From assembly GCA_029061495.1 (NCBI GenBank), contig JAIDRX010000031.1, positions 1-37,359 of the forward strand: a DNA stretch of 37,359 nucleotides, read 5' to 3'. Source of the stretch: Clostridia bacterium (lineage in GTDB: Bacteria > Bacillota > Clostridia > Christensenellales > Borkfalkiaceae). The position numbers were made by a program, and so were the translations under genes. Positions 9,193 through 18,385 of this stretch are shown here, one piece after another. The notes below the pieces were generated by a model. The model was given only the letters and a program-made list of their open reading frames with translations. It had not been told where the DNA came from and made no database searches. Position 1 is the first letter of the stretch; each line of letters begins with the position of its first letter.

Positions 9193-10261
9193 TGTATTTA
9201 CCATCCTTAACGTTGCTTATAAATTTGTTAAACAGAAACGAAGCGTCGTGCGGTCCGCCGCAAGCTTCGGGGTGAAACTGAACGGTAAACGCGTTGAGCT
9301 CGGGATAGTCGAACCCCTCGCAAGTGTTGTCGTTTGCGTTTACATAACTGAGCTTACCCTTGCCGTTCAAGCTTGAGGACAGCACCTCGTAACCGTGGTT
9401 TTGGCTTGAAATATAAACTCTGCCGGTTTCGAGATTTTTAACGGGCTGGTTTGCTCCGCGGTGTCCGTATTTCATCTTTTTGGTTTTACCGCCCATCGCG
9501 AGAGCGAAAAGCTGATGCCCAAGGCATATACCGAATATGGGAAGCTTACCTGCAAGCAGTTTTAAATTTTCAATAATTCCGGCGTTTTCGACAGGATCGC
9601 CAGGACCGTTGGTAAGCATTAAGCCCTGAGGGTTAAGCGCTAAAATTTGCTCAGCCGTATAGAAAGACGGCACCTTTACGCAGTAACAGCCGCGTTTTAC
9701 AAGCTCGCGGATAATATTGTCCTTTGCACCGAAATCCCAGACTACTACTTTTATACCGTTTTCGTTTCCGTAGTACTCTACATCTTGGCAAGTTACGCTG
9801 TCCACCGCGTTTTTGATTTTATACGCTTTAACTTCGTCAAAATTCTGAAGGGGTGCGGAAGTTATCGCAGCATTCATTACGCCAGCCTCGCGCACGATTT
9901 TAGTAAGCTCGCGCGTGTCTATTCCGTAAATTCCGACTATACCGTTATCCTCGAGGTATTTGTCAAGCGTTTCCTCGCATCTGAAATTTGAGGGTTCGTC
10001 GCATTTTTCACGGACAATATAGGCGGAAACCCACGGCTTTTTACTCTCACTATCGGGAGGTATGACGCCGTAATTGCCTATAAGCGGAAAGGTCTGCGTA
10101 ACAATCTGACCGTAATAGCTGGGGTCGGTCAGCGTTTCGATATAGCCCGTCATACCAGTCGTAAAGACAAGCTCGCCGACTACTTCTCCGTCCGCACCGA
10201 AGCGCTTTCCGACAAACTGTTTGCCGTTTTGTAAAGTTAAATAAACTTTGCCGTTTTTCAT
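9185..10261 (-). CDS. carA: Carbamoyl-phosphate synthase small subunit (glutaminase)
   Basis: FTTGMTGYIETLTDPSYYGQIVTQTFPLIGNYG; GATase motif PIFGICLGHQLFALAMGGKT; FTVQFHPEA. Confidence 0.97.
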   Translation of the reverse strand: MKNGKVYLTLQNGKQFVGKRFGADGEVVGELVFTTGMTGYIETLTDPSYYGQIVTQTFPLIGNYGVIPPDSESKKPWVSAYIVREKCDEPSNFRCEETLDKYLEDNGIVGIYGIDTRELTKIVREAGVMNAAITSAPLQNFDEVKAYKIKNAVDSVTCQDVEYYGNENGIKVVVWDFGAKDNIIRELVKRGCYCVKVPSFYTAEQILALNPQGLMLTNGPGDPVENAGIIENLKLLAGKLPIFGICLGHQLFALAMGGKTKKMKYGHRGANQPVKNLETGRVYISSQNHGYEVLSSSLNGKGKLSYVNANDNTCEGFDYPELNAFTVQFHPEACGGPHDASFLFNKFISNVKDGKYNA

Positions 10262-10283
10262 CTACGTTTATCCTTGTAAAAAG

Positions 10284-11186
10284 TTATTTTAAAAGTTTTA
10301 CCATTACAGCTTTCTGTGCGTGAAGTCTGTTTTCTGCCTCGTCGAAAATCTCTTTAGCGTGGGCTTCGAAAACTTCGTCGGTAATTTCCTCGCCCCTGTG
10401 CGCAGGCAGACAGTGCATAACCATAACGTCGCTCTTTGCCTTTGCAAGATTTTTCGAGTTTACCTGATAATCTTTAAATATTTTCTCGCGCGCCTGTTTT
10501 TCTTTTTCCATTCCCATTGAAGCCCAAACATCTGTATATACTACGTCTGCATCTTTTATTGCTTCTTCAATGCTTTCGGTAACGGTTATATTTCCATTTT
10601 CCTTTGCCCACTTAATTATATCCTTGTCGGGTTCGTATCCCTTAGGGCATGCAATCGCAAATGACATACCAAGCTTTATAGCGCCGACAATAAGGCTGTT
10701 TGCCATATTGTTGCCATCGCCTATGTAAGTCATTTTGAGCCCCTTAAAGCTACCCTTATACTCGCGTATGGTCATAAGGTCTGCAAGAACCTGACAAGGG
10801 TGCGCGTAGTCCGTAAGTCCGTTTATTACTGGGATAGTACCGTACTTTGCAAGATCTTCTACTTCTTTCTGCTCGAAGGTCCTTATCATTATTCCGTCAA
10901 GATAACGCGAAAGAACTCTTGCAGTATCCTGGACGGGCTCGCCCCTGCCTATCTGCAAATCTGCGCTCGATAAAAACAAGCCATAGCCGCCGAGCTCGTA
11001 AATTCCGGTTTCAAACGAAACCCTCGTACGGGTCGAAGCCTTCTGGAAAATCATTCCAAGCTTTTTGCCCTTTAAATAATCTTTTTGTATGCCGTTTACC
11101 CTTTCAAACTTTAATTGGTCGGCAAGATTCAATATTGATAAAATTTCTTCGCGAGTCAAATCCTGTAACTTAAGTAAATGCTTCAT
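10284..11186 (-). CDS. argF: Ornithine carbamoyltransferase
   Basis: STRTRVSFETGIYELGG, DYAHPCQVLADLMTI, MHCLPAHRGEEIT. Confidence 0.96.
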   Translation of the reverse strand: MKHLLKLQDLTREEILSILNLADQLKFERVNGIQKDYLKGKKLGMIFQKASTRTRVSFETGIYELGGYGLFLSSADLQIGRGEPVQDTARVLSRYLDGIMIRTFEQKEVEDLAKYGTIPVINGLTDYAHPCQVLADLMTIREYKGSFKGLKMTYIGDGNNMANSLIVGAIKLGMSFAIACPKGYEPDKDIIKWAKENGNITVTESIEEAIKDADVVYTDVWASMGMEKEKQAREKIFKDYQVNSKNLAKAKSDVMVMHCLPAHRGEEITDEVFEAHAKEIFDEAENRLHAQKAVMVKLLK

Positions 11187-12349
11187 TTTGAAATAACCTC
11201 GTTTAATATTTTTAAAGCTTCGTCAATTTCACCCTTCTTTATGTTAAGCGGCGGTAAAAGTCTTACTTTGCTGTGCGCTGTAAGAACTATAAGCCCCTTT
11301 TCAAGACACGCCTCGGCAACCTCTCTTGCAGGTTTATCCGTTTCAATGCCGATCATAAGCCCCATACCACTTACGCTTTTAACGTTTTTGATTTTTGACA
11401 GATTCTCTTTAAAGTACGCGCCTTTGCCCTGTACTTCCAACAAAAGCTTATTATCAATTCTTTTTAAAATACTGTATCCGCCCGCGCACGCTATGGGGTT
11501 ACCCCCGAATGTCGTACCGTGATCGCCTGCCTGCAAAGTATTTGCGCACTTATCAAACATCATACATGCGCCGATAGGCAAGCCTCCGCCAAGCCCTTTA
11601 GCCGTGGTAACTATATCCGGTTTAAGCCCATACGCCTCATACGCGTAAAGATAGCCCGTTCTGCCGTTGCCTGTCTGAACCTCGTCGCAAATTAAGAGTA
11701 TATCCCGCTCCTTGCAAAAGCTTTCAAGTCTCTTTAAAAATTCGCCGTCAAGCACGTTTACGCCGCTTTCACCCTGAACGACTTCGACCATAACCGCGCA
11801 CGTTTTATCGGTATAATTAGCGATTATGTCAGACATAGTAGCTTGCGAATACTTAAATCCATCCACAAAAGGCGCAAAATACTTATGAAACTGATCCTGT
11901 CCCGTTGCTGAAAGGGTCGCTATCGTTCTGCCGTGGAAGGAGTTTTTTAATGTTATAATTTCGTATCTGCCATCACCGTATTTATCTAAGGAGTACTTCC
12001 TCGCAGTCTTTATCGCGCACTCGTTCGCTTCCGCGCCGCTATTGCCGAAAAACACTTTTTTAGCACCGGTCTTTTCGCATAAAAGCTTTGCAAGCTTTGT
12101 CTGCGGTTCGGCGTAATACAGGTTGCAAACGTGCTGAACGCAATTAATTTGTTCGTTGACAGCCTGCTTCCATTCTTCGTCGTTTATGCCGAATATATTT
12201 ACGCCTATACCGGTGGCACAGTCGATATATTCTTTTCCGTCAGCATCGTACAGTTTACTGCCTTTGCCCTCTTTAATAACTATACCATACCGAGCATACG
12301 TGTTTGCGATGTATTCTTTATCGTCGGATATAATATTTTGTTTGTCCAC
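11183..12349 (-). CDS. argD: Acetylornithine aminotransferase
   Basis: Class III aminotransferase motifs FFGNSGAEANECAIKTARKY, LLICDEVQTGNGRTG, AKGLGGGLPIGA; GTG start with AAAGGAG SD; inside the arg operon. Confidence 0.95.
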   Translation of the reverse strand: MDKQNIISDDKEYIANTYARYGIVIKEGKGSKLYDADGKEYIDCATGIGVNIFGINDEEWKQAVNEQINCVQHVCNLYYAEPQTKLAKLLCEKTGAKKVFFGNSGAEANECAIKTARKYSLDKYGDGRYEIITLKNSFHGRTIATLSATGQDQFHKYFAPFVDGFKYSQATMSDIIANYTDKTCAVMVEVVQGESGVNVLDGEFLKRLESFCKERDILLICDEVQTGNGRTGYLYAYEAYGLKPDIVTTAKGLGGGLPIGACMMFDKCANTLQAGDHGTTFGGNPIACAGGYSILKRIDNKLLLEVQGKGAYFKENLSKIKNVKSVSGMGLMIGIETDKPAREVAEACLEKGLIVLTAHSKVRLLPPLNIKKGEIDEALKILNEVISK

Positions 12350-12372
12350 AACTTCTCCTTTACTAAAAGAAA

Positions 12373-12397
12373 GACTGATTTAATTAATAAATCAGTC
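12373..12397 (-). repeat. Intercistronic hairpin between argB and argD
   Basis: gactgattt-aattaat-aaatcagtc: perfect 9-bp stem overlapping the argB stop codon, followed on the minus strand by TTTCTTTT. Confidence 0.65.
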
Positions 12398-13244
12398 AAT
12401 TATAAAACATTGTTCCGCTGCCTTCTTCGGATAAAATTTCAACTAAAATGGAATGAGGAACCCTGCCGTCGGTTATAAACACTTTTTTAACGCCGCGGCG
12501 GATAGCTTCTTTACAGCACTCTATTTTAGGAATCATTCCTCCCGATATTATTCCCTGTTTAACCAATGCGGGAATATCGGAAACGTAAACTTTTTTAATT
12601 AAACTGTCGGGGTCGTCCTTATTTTCAAGCAACCCCCTAATATCAGTCATAAGTATAAGACTTTCTGCGTTCAGCGCACCTGAAATCGCTGCCGCCGCAG
12701 TGTCCGCATTAACGTTATAAACGTTACCCTCGTCATCGTAACCGACTGTTGAAATTACGGGGATATATCCCAAACCCAAAAGGTCGTGAATAATAGTCGT
12801 ATCTATGCCTACTACCTTACCGACGAAGCCGAGTTCCTCGTCCTGCTTTTCGCACTTTAAAAGATGTCCGTCATGTCCGCAAATACCTATAGCTTTACCG
12901 CCGCCCTGCTCTAAAAGCTCAACGAGAGATTTGTTTACCTTACCGGCAAGAACCATCCTTACTATTTCGGCAGTTTCCGCGTCGGTGTACCTTAAACCGT
13001 TTACAAACTTACTTTCCTTTCCCATAAGACGGATCGTCTGCGAAATTTCGGGACCGCCGCCGTGAACGAGCACGACCTTTATTCCCAAAAGATTTAAAAC
13101 GACCAAATCGCGCATAACGGAGGCCTTTAAACTCTCCTCCGTCATTGCGTTTCCGCCGTACTTAACGACAAGTATTTTATTGAAATACTTTTTAATATAG
13201 GGCATAGCCTCTATTAAAAATTCCGCTTGCTGAACTTTTTCCAT
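12396..13244 (-). CDS. argB: Acetylglutamate kinase
   Basis: VVKYGGNAM, VLVHGGGPEISQ, NADTAAAAISGALNAESLILMTDIRGLL. Confidence 0.97.
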   Translation of the reverse strand: MEKVQQAEFLIEAMPYIKKYFNKILVVKYGGNAMTEESLKASVMRDLVVLNLLGIKVVLVHGGGPEISQTIRLMGKESKFVNGLRYTDAETAEIVRMVLAGKVNKSLVELLEQGGGKAIGICGHDGHLLKCEKQDEELGFVGKVVGIDTTIIHDLLGLGYIPVISTVGYDDEGNVYNVNADTAAAAISGALNAESLILMTDIRGLLENKDDPDSLIKKVYVSDIPALVKQGIISGGMIPKIECCKEAIRRGVKKVFITDGRVPHSILVEILSEEGSGTMFYN

Positions 13245-13247
13245 AAA

Positions 13248-14465
13248 TTAAGTTCTGTAATCTCCGTTTATTTTAACGTAATCGTAAGTCAAATCACAGC
13301 CCCAGGCGACAGCCTTATACGAGCCTAACTTCAAATCTATAATAATTTTTATTTCGTCTTCGGACAAAACTTTTTTTGCAAGCTCTTCCGAAAAGTCTAC
13401 ACCGTAGCCGTCTTTACATACAAAAAGCTCTCCCGCACGCGAAACAAAAGTAACATCTATACTGTTTACGTTCACTTTTTCGCCCGAATAGCCTATCGCA
13501 CAGAGAACCCTGCCCCAGTTAGCGTCAGCGCCGAACATTGCGGCTTTTACAAGCGAAGACTTAATAACAGTCTTTGCAACGTTTTTAGCCATAGACTCGC
13601 TTCCCGCTCCGCTGACTTTACACTCGATTAGTTTCGTAGCTCCCTCGCCGTCTTTTGCAATCATTCTTGAAAGCTTTACCGTACAGTAATTTAAAGCGGT
13701 TTTAAATGCTTCGAAATCGGCTCCTTCGCTATCGATAATCTTATTACCAGCAAGACCGTTTGCAAGTATACAGCAGGTATCGTTTGTGGACTGGTCTCCG
13801 TCAACGCTAATCATATTGAACGAACTTTTTACGTCCTCGGAAAGCGCCTTTTGAAGCATCTTAGAAGTTATAGAAACATCGCTAGTCAGGAAAATGAGAT
13901 TAGTTGCCATATTGGGGCAAACCATACCTATTCCCTTTGCAATTGCGCCTATTACACACTTAACTCCGGCGATGGTAAACTCAACCGCCACGGTCTTCTG
14001 CGTTGTATCCGTAGTCATTATCGCTTCGTTTGCGTCAACACTGTTGTTACCGAGATCCGAATACAACCCGCTCATAGCAGCGGCAATAGGTTCGATAGAA
14101 AGCTTTTGACCGATTACGCCCGTGGAAGCCACTATTACGTCGTTCGCCTTAATACCGCTTACCTTTTCAACGAGCGAACACATCTCTTTTGCAACCCGTA
14201 TGCCGTCGGTGTTACAGGTATTTGCGTTTCCGCTATTGCAGATTATCGCCTGCGCCTTTCCGTCCGCAAGATTATTTTTAGTTACGACTACGGGTGCACC
14301 CTTTACAAGGTTACTCGTATAAACTCCCGCGGCGTTTGCGGGAACTTCGCTGACAATAAGCGCCAAATCTTTTTTAGTTTTATTTTTCCTTATTCCGCAG
14401 TGAACGCCTGCGGCTTTAAAACCTTTGGGGGCACATACGCCGCCCGCTATTTCCTTAATTTCCAT
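13248..14465 (-). CDS. argJ: Bifunctional glutamate N-acetyltransferase / amino-acid acetyltransferase ArgJ
   Basis: GGVCAPKGFKAAGVHCGIR, NSGNANTCNTDG, autoprocessing region AIMTTDTTQKT, NMISVDGDQSTNDT. Confidence 0.96.
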   Translation of the reverse strand: MEIKEIAGGVCAPKGFKAAGVHCGIRKNKTKKDLALIVSEVPANAAGVYTSNLVKGAPVVVTKNNLADGKAQAIICNSGNANTCNTDGIRVAKEMCSLVEKVSGIKANDVIVASTGVIGQKLSIEPIAAAMSGLYSDLGNNSVDANEAIMTTDTTQKTVAVEFTIAGVKCVIGAIAKGIGMVCPNMATNLIFLTSDVSITSKMLQKALSEDVKSSFNMISVDGDQSTNDTCCILANGLAGNKIIDSEGADFEAFKTALNYCTVKLSRMIAKDGEGATKLIECKVSGAGSESMAKNVAKTVIKSSLVKAAMFGADANWGRVLCAIGYSGEKVNVNSIDVTFVSRAGELFVCKDGYGVDFSEELAKKVLSEDEIKIIIDLKLGSYKAVAWGCDLTYDYVKINGDYRT

Positions 14466-14469
14466 TTTG

Positions 14470-15402
14470 TTAAATCAAAGATAATTTTTCGTCAACGCCG
14501 AGCATTATATTCATATTCTGAACGGCAGCGCCCGAAGCACCCTTGCCCAAATTATCGAATACGCTTGCAATTAAAATCTGCTCGTCATTTCCGCTGATAT
14601 AAATTTTAAGATTATTTGTACCCGCAAGCTCGTTAGCCGCAAGAAATGCAGGAATATCGCTTTCATCGGGTACTTTTATGAAGTTCTGTTTGGCATAGTA
14701 CTCTGCAAAAAATTCTCTTAGCGCTTTTACATCGTACTTTTGAGCCATAAATCTGGTATATACGGGAACAGTTACGCACATTCCGCAATAATAATCGCAG
14801 ATAAACGGATTAAATATCGGCTTGTATTTTAAACCGCACTCATTAACCATTTCGGGCAAATGCTTATGCGCAAGCCCTAACGCGTACTCTCTCGGAGAAT
14901 CAAGCAACTTATCTCTGCCTTCCGTCTCGTACTGCGCAATTGCCTTTTTACCTGCTCCGGAGTAACCCGAAATAGAATGTGCAACAAAAGGATAATCAGC
15001 CCCAACTATTCCGCTTTTTACAAGCGGTGCAACTATAGATATAAAACCCGTTGCATGACAGCCGGGGTTTGAAACTCTCTTCGCCGAAGCAATTTTCGCT
15101 CTGCGTTCATCCGAAAGCTCGGGAAGTCCGTAAACCCAGTCTTTATTTACCCGGTGCGCGGTTGATGCGTCGATAATTCTGGCGCTCGGGTTTTCTACCA
15201 AAGCAACGGCTTCGCGCGCCGCGTCGTCGGGCAAACATAAAATGCTTATATCTGCCGAGTTGAGGCACTCTTTTCTTGCTTTAACGTCTTTGCGTTTTTC
15301 GTCCGAAAGATGAAATACGTTTACATCTTTACGCACTTTAAGCCTGTCGTAAATCTGCAGACCCGTCGTGCCTTCTTTTCCGTCTATAAAAACGTTGTAC
15401 AT
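14470..15402 (-). CDS. argC: N-acetyl-gamma-glutamyl-phosphate reductase (short, type-2 like)
   Basis: [50 protein letters not shown]; 310 aa. Confidence 0.94.
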   Translation of the reverse strand: MYNVFIDGKEGTTGLQIYDRLKVRKDVNVFHLSDEKRKDVKARKECLNSADISILCLPDDAAREAVALVENPSARIIDASTAHRVNKDWVYGLPELSDERRAKIASAKRVSNPGCHATGFISIVAPLVKSGIVGADYPFVAHSISGYSGAGKKAIAQYETEGRDKLLDSPREYALGLAHKHLPEMVNECGLKYKPIFNPFICDYYCGMCVTVPVYTRFMAQKYDVKALREFFAEYYAKQNFIKVPDESDIPAFLAANELAGTNNLKIYISGNDEQILIASVFDNLGKGASGAAVQNMNIMLGVDEKLSLI

Positions 15403-16628
15403 TATTTTAACTTTTTGCTGTCCAAAAGGGCCTTAACCTTAATAGGAAGTCCGAACAGGTTTATAAATCCCTGTGAATCCATCTGGTCGTAGCAGTCATC
15501 CTCACCGAAGGTTGCTATCTCCTCGCTGTAAAGCGAATGAGGCGATTTGATACCTGCATTAAGAATATTGCCCTTATATATTTTAAGTTTAACGTCGCCG
15601 GTTACGGTCTCCTGCGTTTTATCAACGAAAGCATCAAGTGCCTCCCTTAACGGAGTAAACCATTGACCGTCGTAAACCATTTCACCATACTTTATTGCAA
15701 TAAGCTGCTTATAGTGCTGAGTTGCTTTATCAAGGCAAATCGATTCCAAAAGTTCGTGCGCGAAATACAATATCGTACCGCCGGGGGTTTCATACACACC
15801 CCTACTCTTCATACCGACAAGTCTGTTTTCAACCATGTCTATAAGACCTACGCCGTTTTTGCCGCCGACCTCGTTAAGCTTATCCATAAGCGAAACGCTG
15901 TCTAACTTTTTGCCGTCAATTGCGGTAGGGATACCTTTTTCAAAGTGAATTGAAATATACGTAGCCTCGTCGGGAGCCTTCCAGGGAGATACGCCGAGCT
16001 CGCAAATTTTATCGTAATCGGGTTCGTTTGCAGGATCCTCCAAATCGAGGCCCTCGTGCGACAAATGCCAAAGGTTTTTATCCTTAGAGTAGTTCGTCTC
16101 TCTGTTAATTTTCAAAGGAATATTATGAGCTTCGGCATAATCGATCTCCTCGTCGCGGCTCTTTATATCCCAAATACGCCAGGGGGCGATAATTTTCATT
16201 TCAGGAGCGAAAGCTTTAATCGAAAGCTCGAACCTTACCTGATCGTTTCCCTTACCCGTGCAACCGTGGCAAATTGCGTCCGCGCCTTCTTTTTTTGCGA
16301 TTTCTACAATTCTTTTTGCAATTACGGGACGGGCAAACGACGTACCTAAAAGATACTTGTTTTCGTAAACGGCGCCCGCTTTCATTGTGGGATAAATATA
16401 ATCCTCTATGAACTCTTTCTTAAGGTCGAGAATATACAGCTTAGAAGCGCCTGTCTTTTTCGCCTTCTCTTCAAGTCCTTCAAGCTCGGTAGTCTGGCCT
16501 ACGTCGCCGGAAACTGCTATAACTTCGCAGTTGTCATAATTCTCTTTAAGCCAAGGGATAATAATCGAGGTATCGAGACCTCCAGAGTAAGCAAGAACAA
16601 CTTTTTTGATTTTCTTTTCCAATTTCAA
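15402..16628 (-). CDS. argG: Argininosuccinate synthase
   Basis: [51 protein letters not shown] start at 16628 with GAAGGTG SD. Confidence 0.97.
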   Translation of the reverse strand: MKLEKKIKKVVLAYSGGLDTSIIIPWLKENYDNCEVIAVSGDVGQTTELEGLEEKAKKTGASKLYILDLKKEFIEDYIYPTMKAGAVYENKYLLGTSFARPVIAKRIVEIAKKEGADAICHGCTGKGNDQVRFELSIKAFAPEMKIIAPWRIWDIKSRDEEIDYAEAHNIPLKINRETNYSKDKNLWHLSHEGLDLEDPANEPDYDKICELGVSPWKAPDEATYISIHFEKGIPTAIDGKKLDSVSLMDKLNEVGGKNGVGLIDMVENRLVGMKSRGVYETPGGTILYFAHELLESICLDKATQHYKQLIAIKYGEMVYDGQWFTPLREALDAFVDKTQETVTGDVKLKIYKGNILNAGIKSPHSLYSEEIATFGEDDCYDQMDSQGFINLFGLPIKVKALLDSKKLK

Positions 16629-16681
16629 TTCACCTTCGCAAATTTTTTGCGCGTAAAGCGCTCTTATTTTTAATCTAAAAA

Positions 16682-16711
16682 ATTATACAATAATATATAT
16701 TGTCAAGTCAA
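16682..16711 (-). promoter_or_regulatory. Predicted sigma-A promoter for the arg operon
   Basis: Reverse strand TTGACT (16706-16711) - 18 bp - TATAAT (16682-16687). Confidence 0.65.
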
Positions 16712-16752
16712 GCGAATTAACCCGTATATTTTGTCGTAAGCAAAATTTATTT

Positions 16753-16824
16753 TGAATAATTTTTCATAAATTTTGTATATATGCATAAATATACACAATT
16801 TTTAAATTATTGTGAATATTTACA
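16753..16824. promoter_or_regulatory. Three ARG-box-like palindromes upstream of argG
   Basis: TGAATAATTTTTCA (16753-16766), TGCATAAATATACA (16782-16795), TGTGAATATTTACA (16811-16824). All are imperfect TG-N10-CA palindromes resembling the ArgR/AhrC consensus TGAATwwwwATTCA. Centres are 29 bp apart. Confidence 0.5.
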
Positions 16825-16851
16825 AGTCAGGCGTCAGTTCAAATGCAAAGC

Positions 16852-17490
16852 TTAATATATTCTCGTAAGATAATCATATTTTTTAAGCTCGTTCCTTACT
16901 TTTTTATAGTTTGGAATGTATTCGGAAACCAAATCCCAGAACTCCGCCGAGTGGTTAAAATGAACGGTATGACACAGCTCGTGTATTATGACGTATCTTT
17001 GTATCTCAGGCGGAAGCATAAAAATTACGCTGTTAAACTTTAAGCTTTTATTACGGTCACAACAGCCCCATCTGCTTTTATAACTCTTTATAGTTATGCT
17101 GTTTGCAAACAGACTGATTTGTGCCGACAATTCGTAAACGTAGTTTATAAATTGCTTAGAAAAGTTTTTTACTAAAAGCTGTTTTATTCTCTTTACATTT
17201 TTTACGTATACCGCATTCTGCGTAATCAAGTTTTTATCGCCGACAAAAAGCGGAAGTCTGATACCCGAAACATAAATCTCAGAATAATTTAAAATTGCAC
17301 CGTTCTCGCTTTGCTTTTTGTTGTTTGCATAAATTACTTTTTCAAGCCACTTTCTTTTCTGCGCAATAAAATCGTTCACCTTAGTGTCAGACATATATTT
17401 CGGACAGCGTACCGTTATCGAGTTATCCGCGGCAACGGTCAAAGATATGCTTTTCCGCGCCGAGCGCAAAATTTTAATATTATACTCCAA
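16852..17490 (-). CDS. YgjP-like zinc metallopeptidase (DUF45/M48-type)
   Basis: HELCHTVHFNHSAEFWDLV (HExxH-like HELCH...H), KSRWGCCDRNKSLKFN; 212 aa. Confidence 0.88.
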   Translation of the reverse strand: MEYNIKILRSARKSISLTVAADNSITVRCPKYMSDTKVNDFIAQKRKWLEKVIYANNKKQSENGAILNYSEIYVSGIRLPLFVGDKNLITQNAVYVKNVKRIKQLLVKNFSKQFINYVYELSAQISLFANSITIKSYKSRWGCCDRNKSLKFNSVIFMLPPEIQRYVIIHELCHTVHFNHSAEFWDLVSEYIPNYKKVRNELKKYDYLTRIY

Positions 17491-18211
17491 CGAATTTTAT
17501 CCTCATCTGAATACGAAGCTCGTCGCCTACCCTGCCTTCTATAAAATAACCGTCTCCGTCGCTGCTTTTATAAAAGTCCAACTTTTCACCCTGTTTACAC
17601 TGCTTGACGTAAGTTATCTGCACGGAACTTACAGACAAATTTTCAAGTTCCTCAACCGAAAAAACGTCAAGCATAAAATCTGCATACTTTGTATTATTCA
17701 CGTGAAAATAATGGTCGTAGTCTGAATACGTTGCTATCTTAGAATAAGCCAACTCCCCCTCGGTAATTCTCGGAATTTTCCAACCTGAAAACTCGACGCT
17801 TCTCTCGGTGTTATAATTATCAAAATCCCCTTCATTAAAATAGGCGTTAGACGGAAGTATTGCAAAGGTTTTAGTGTCGACCATGCACCAGCGCGAAGTT
17901 GCAACGCCCACCTTTTCTTTTCCGGAGTAAATTTCAAAATCCCTGACAAAAATCATATGTCTGGGCTTAATCGGCCATGTATGTACCGAAAGCGTTTCTC
18001 CAAGCTTTATATTCCTCTCAAGCTTTATATACCAGTTGACTATTACAAAACCTATATTTTTCGGCGCAACGTCGTCATAACCGAAACCAAGCTCGTCCGC
18101 AGAAAGACAAGCCGACTCTTCAAGAAAAGATAACAGCGACGAAAGTTTTAAATTGTCGTAAGGATCAACGTCCGTGTATCTTAGTTTGTAATCATTAATG
18201 TTTCTGTACAT
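17480..18211 (-). CDS. Acyl-ACP thioesterase family protein
   Basis: Hotdog-type N-half (LRYTDVDPYDNLKLSSLLSFLEESACLSADELG...IGFVIVNWYIKLERNIKLGETLSVHTWP) and second half (YSDYDHYFHVNNTKYADFMLD). Start placed at ATG 18211 with AGAGGT SD; the track ORF extends to 18280. Confidence 0.88.
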   Translation of the reverse strand: MYRNINDYKLRYTDVDPYDNLKLSSLLSFLEESACLSADELGFGYDDVAPKNIGFVIVNWYIKLERNIKLGETLSVHTWPIKPRHMIFVRDFEIYSGKEKVGVATSRWCMVDTKTFAILPSNAYFNEGDFDNYNTERSVEFSGWKIPRITEGELAYSKIATYSDYDHYFHVNNTKYADFMLDVFSVEELENLSVSSVQITYVKQCKQGEKLDFYKSSDGDGYFIEGRVGDELRIQMRIKFVGV

Positions 18212-18328
18212 ACTTTTACCTCTGTTTTTATTCAAAAAAATTTTATCACTAATATTCCAAAAAGTCCAATATTTCAGCAAAAAAGCTTAATTATGTGTGG
18301 CATAGTACCCTTTATTTGCTGTAAAACA

Positions 18329-18358
18329 TTGACATTTTGTACCAATATATGATATAAT
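18329..18358 (+). promoter_or_regulatory. Predicted sigma-A promoter for the padR-like gene
   Basis: TTGACA (18329-18334) - 18 bp - TATAAT (18353-18358); SD GGAGG just upstream of ATG 18386. Confidence 0.75.
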
Positions 18359-18385
18359 AATTAAAATTACGGAGGATGAGCCTTT

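Noticed and set aside
13851-14597. 248-aa plus-strand ORF spanning argJ/argC
   Set aside because: Antisense to two well-conserved arg genes; composition (Cys/Tyr/Arg rich) is typical of shadow translation.
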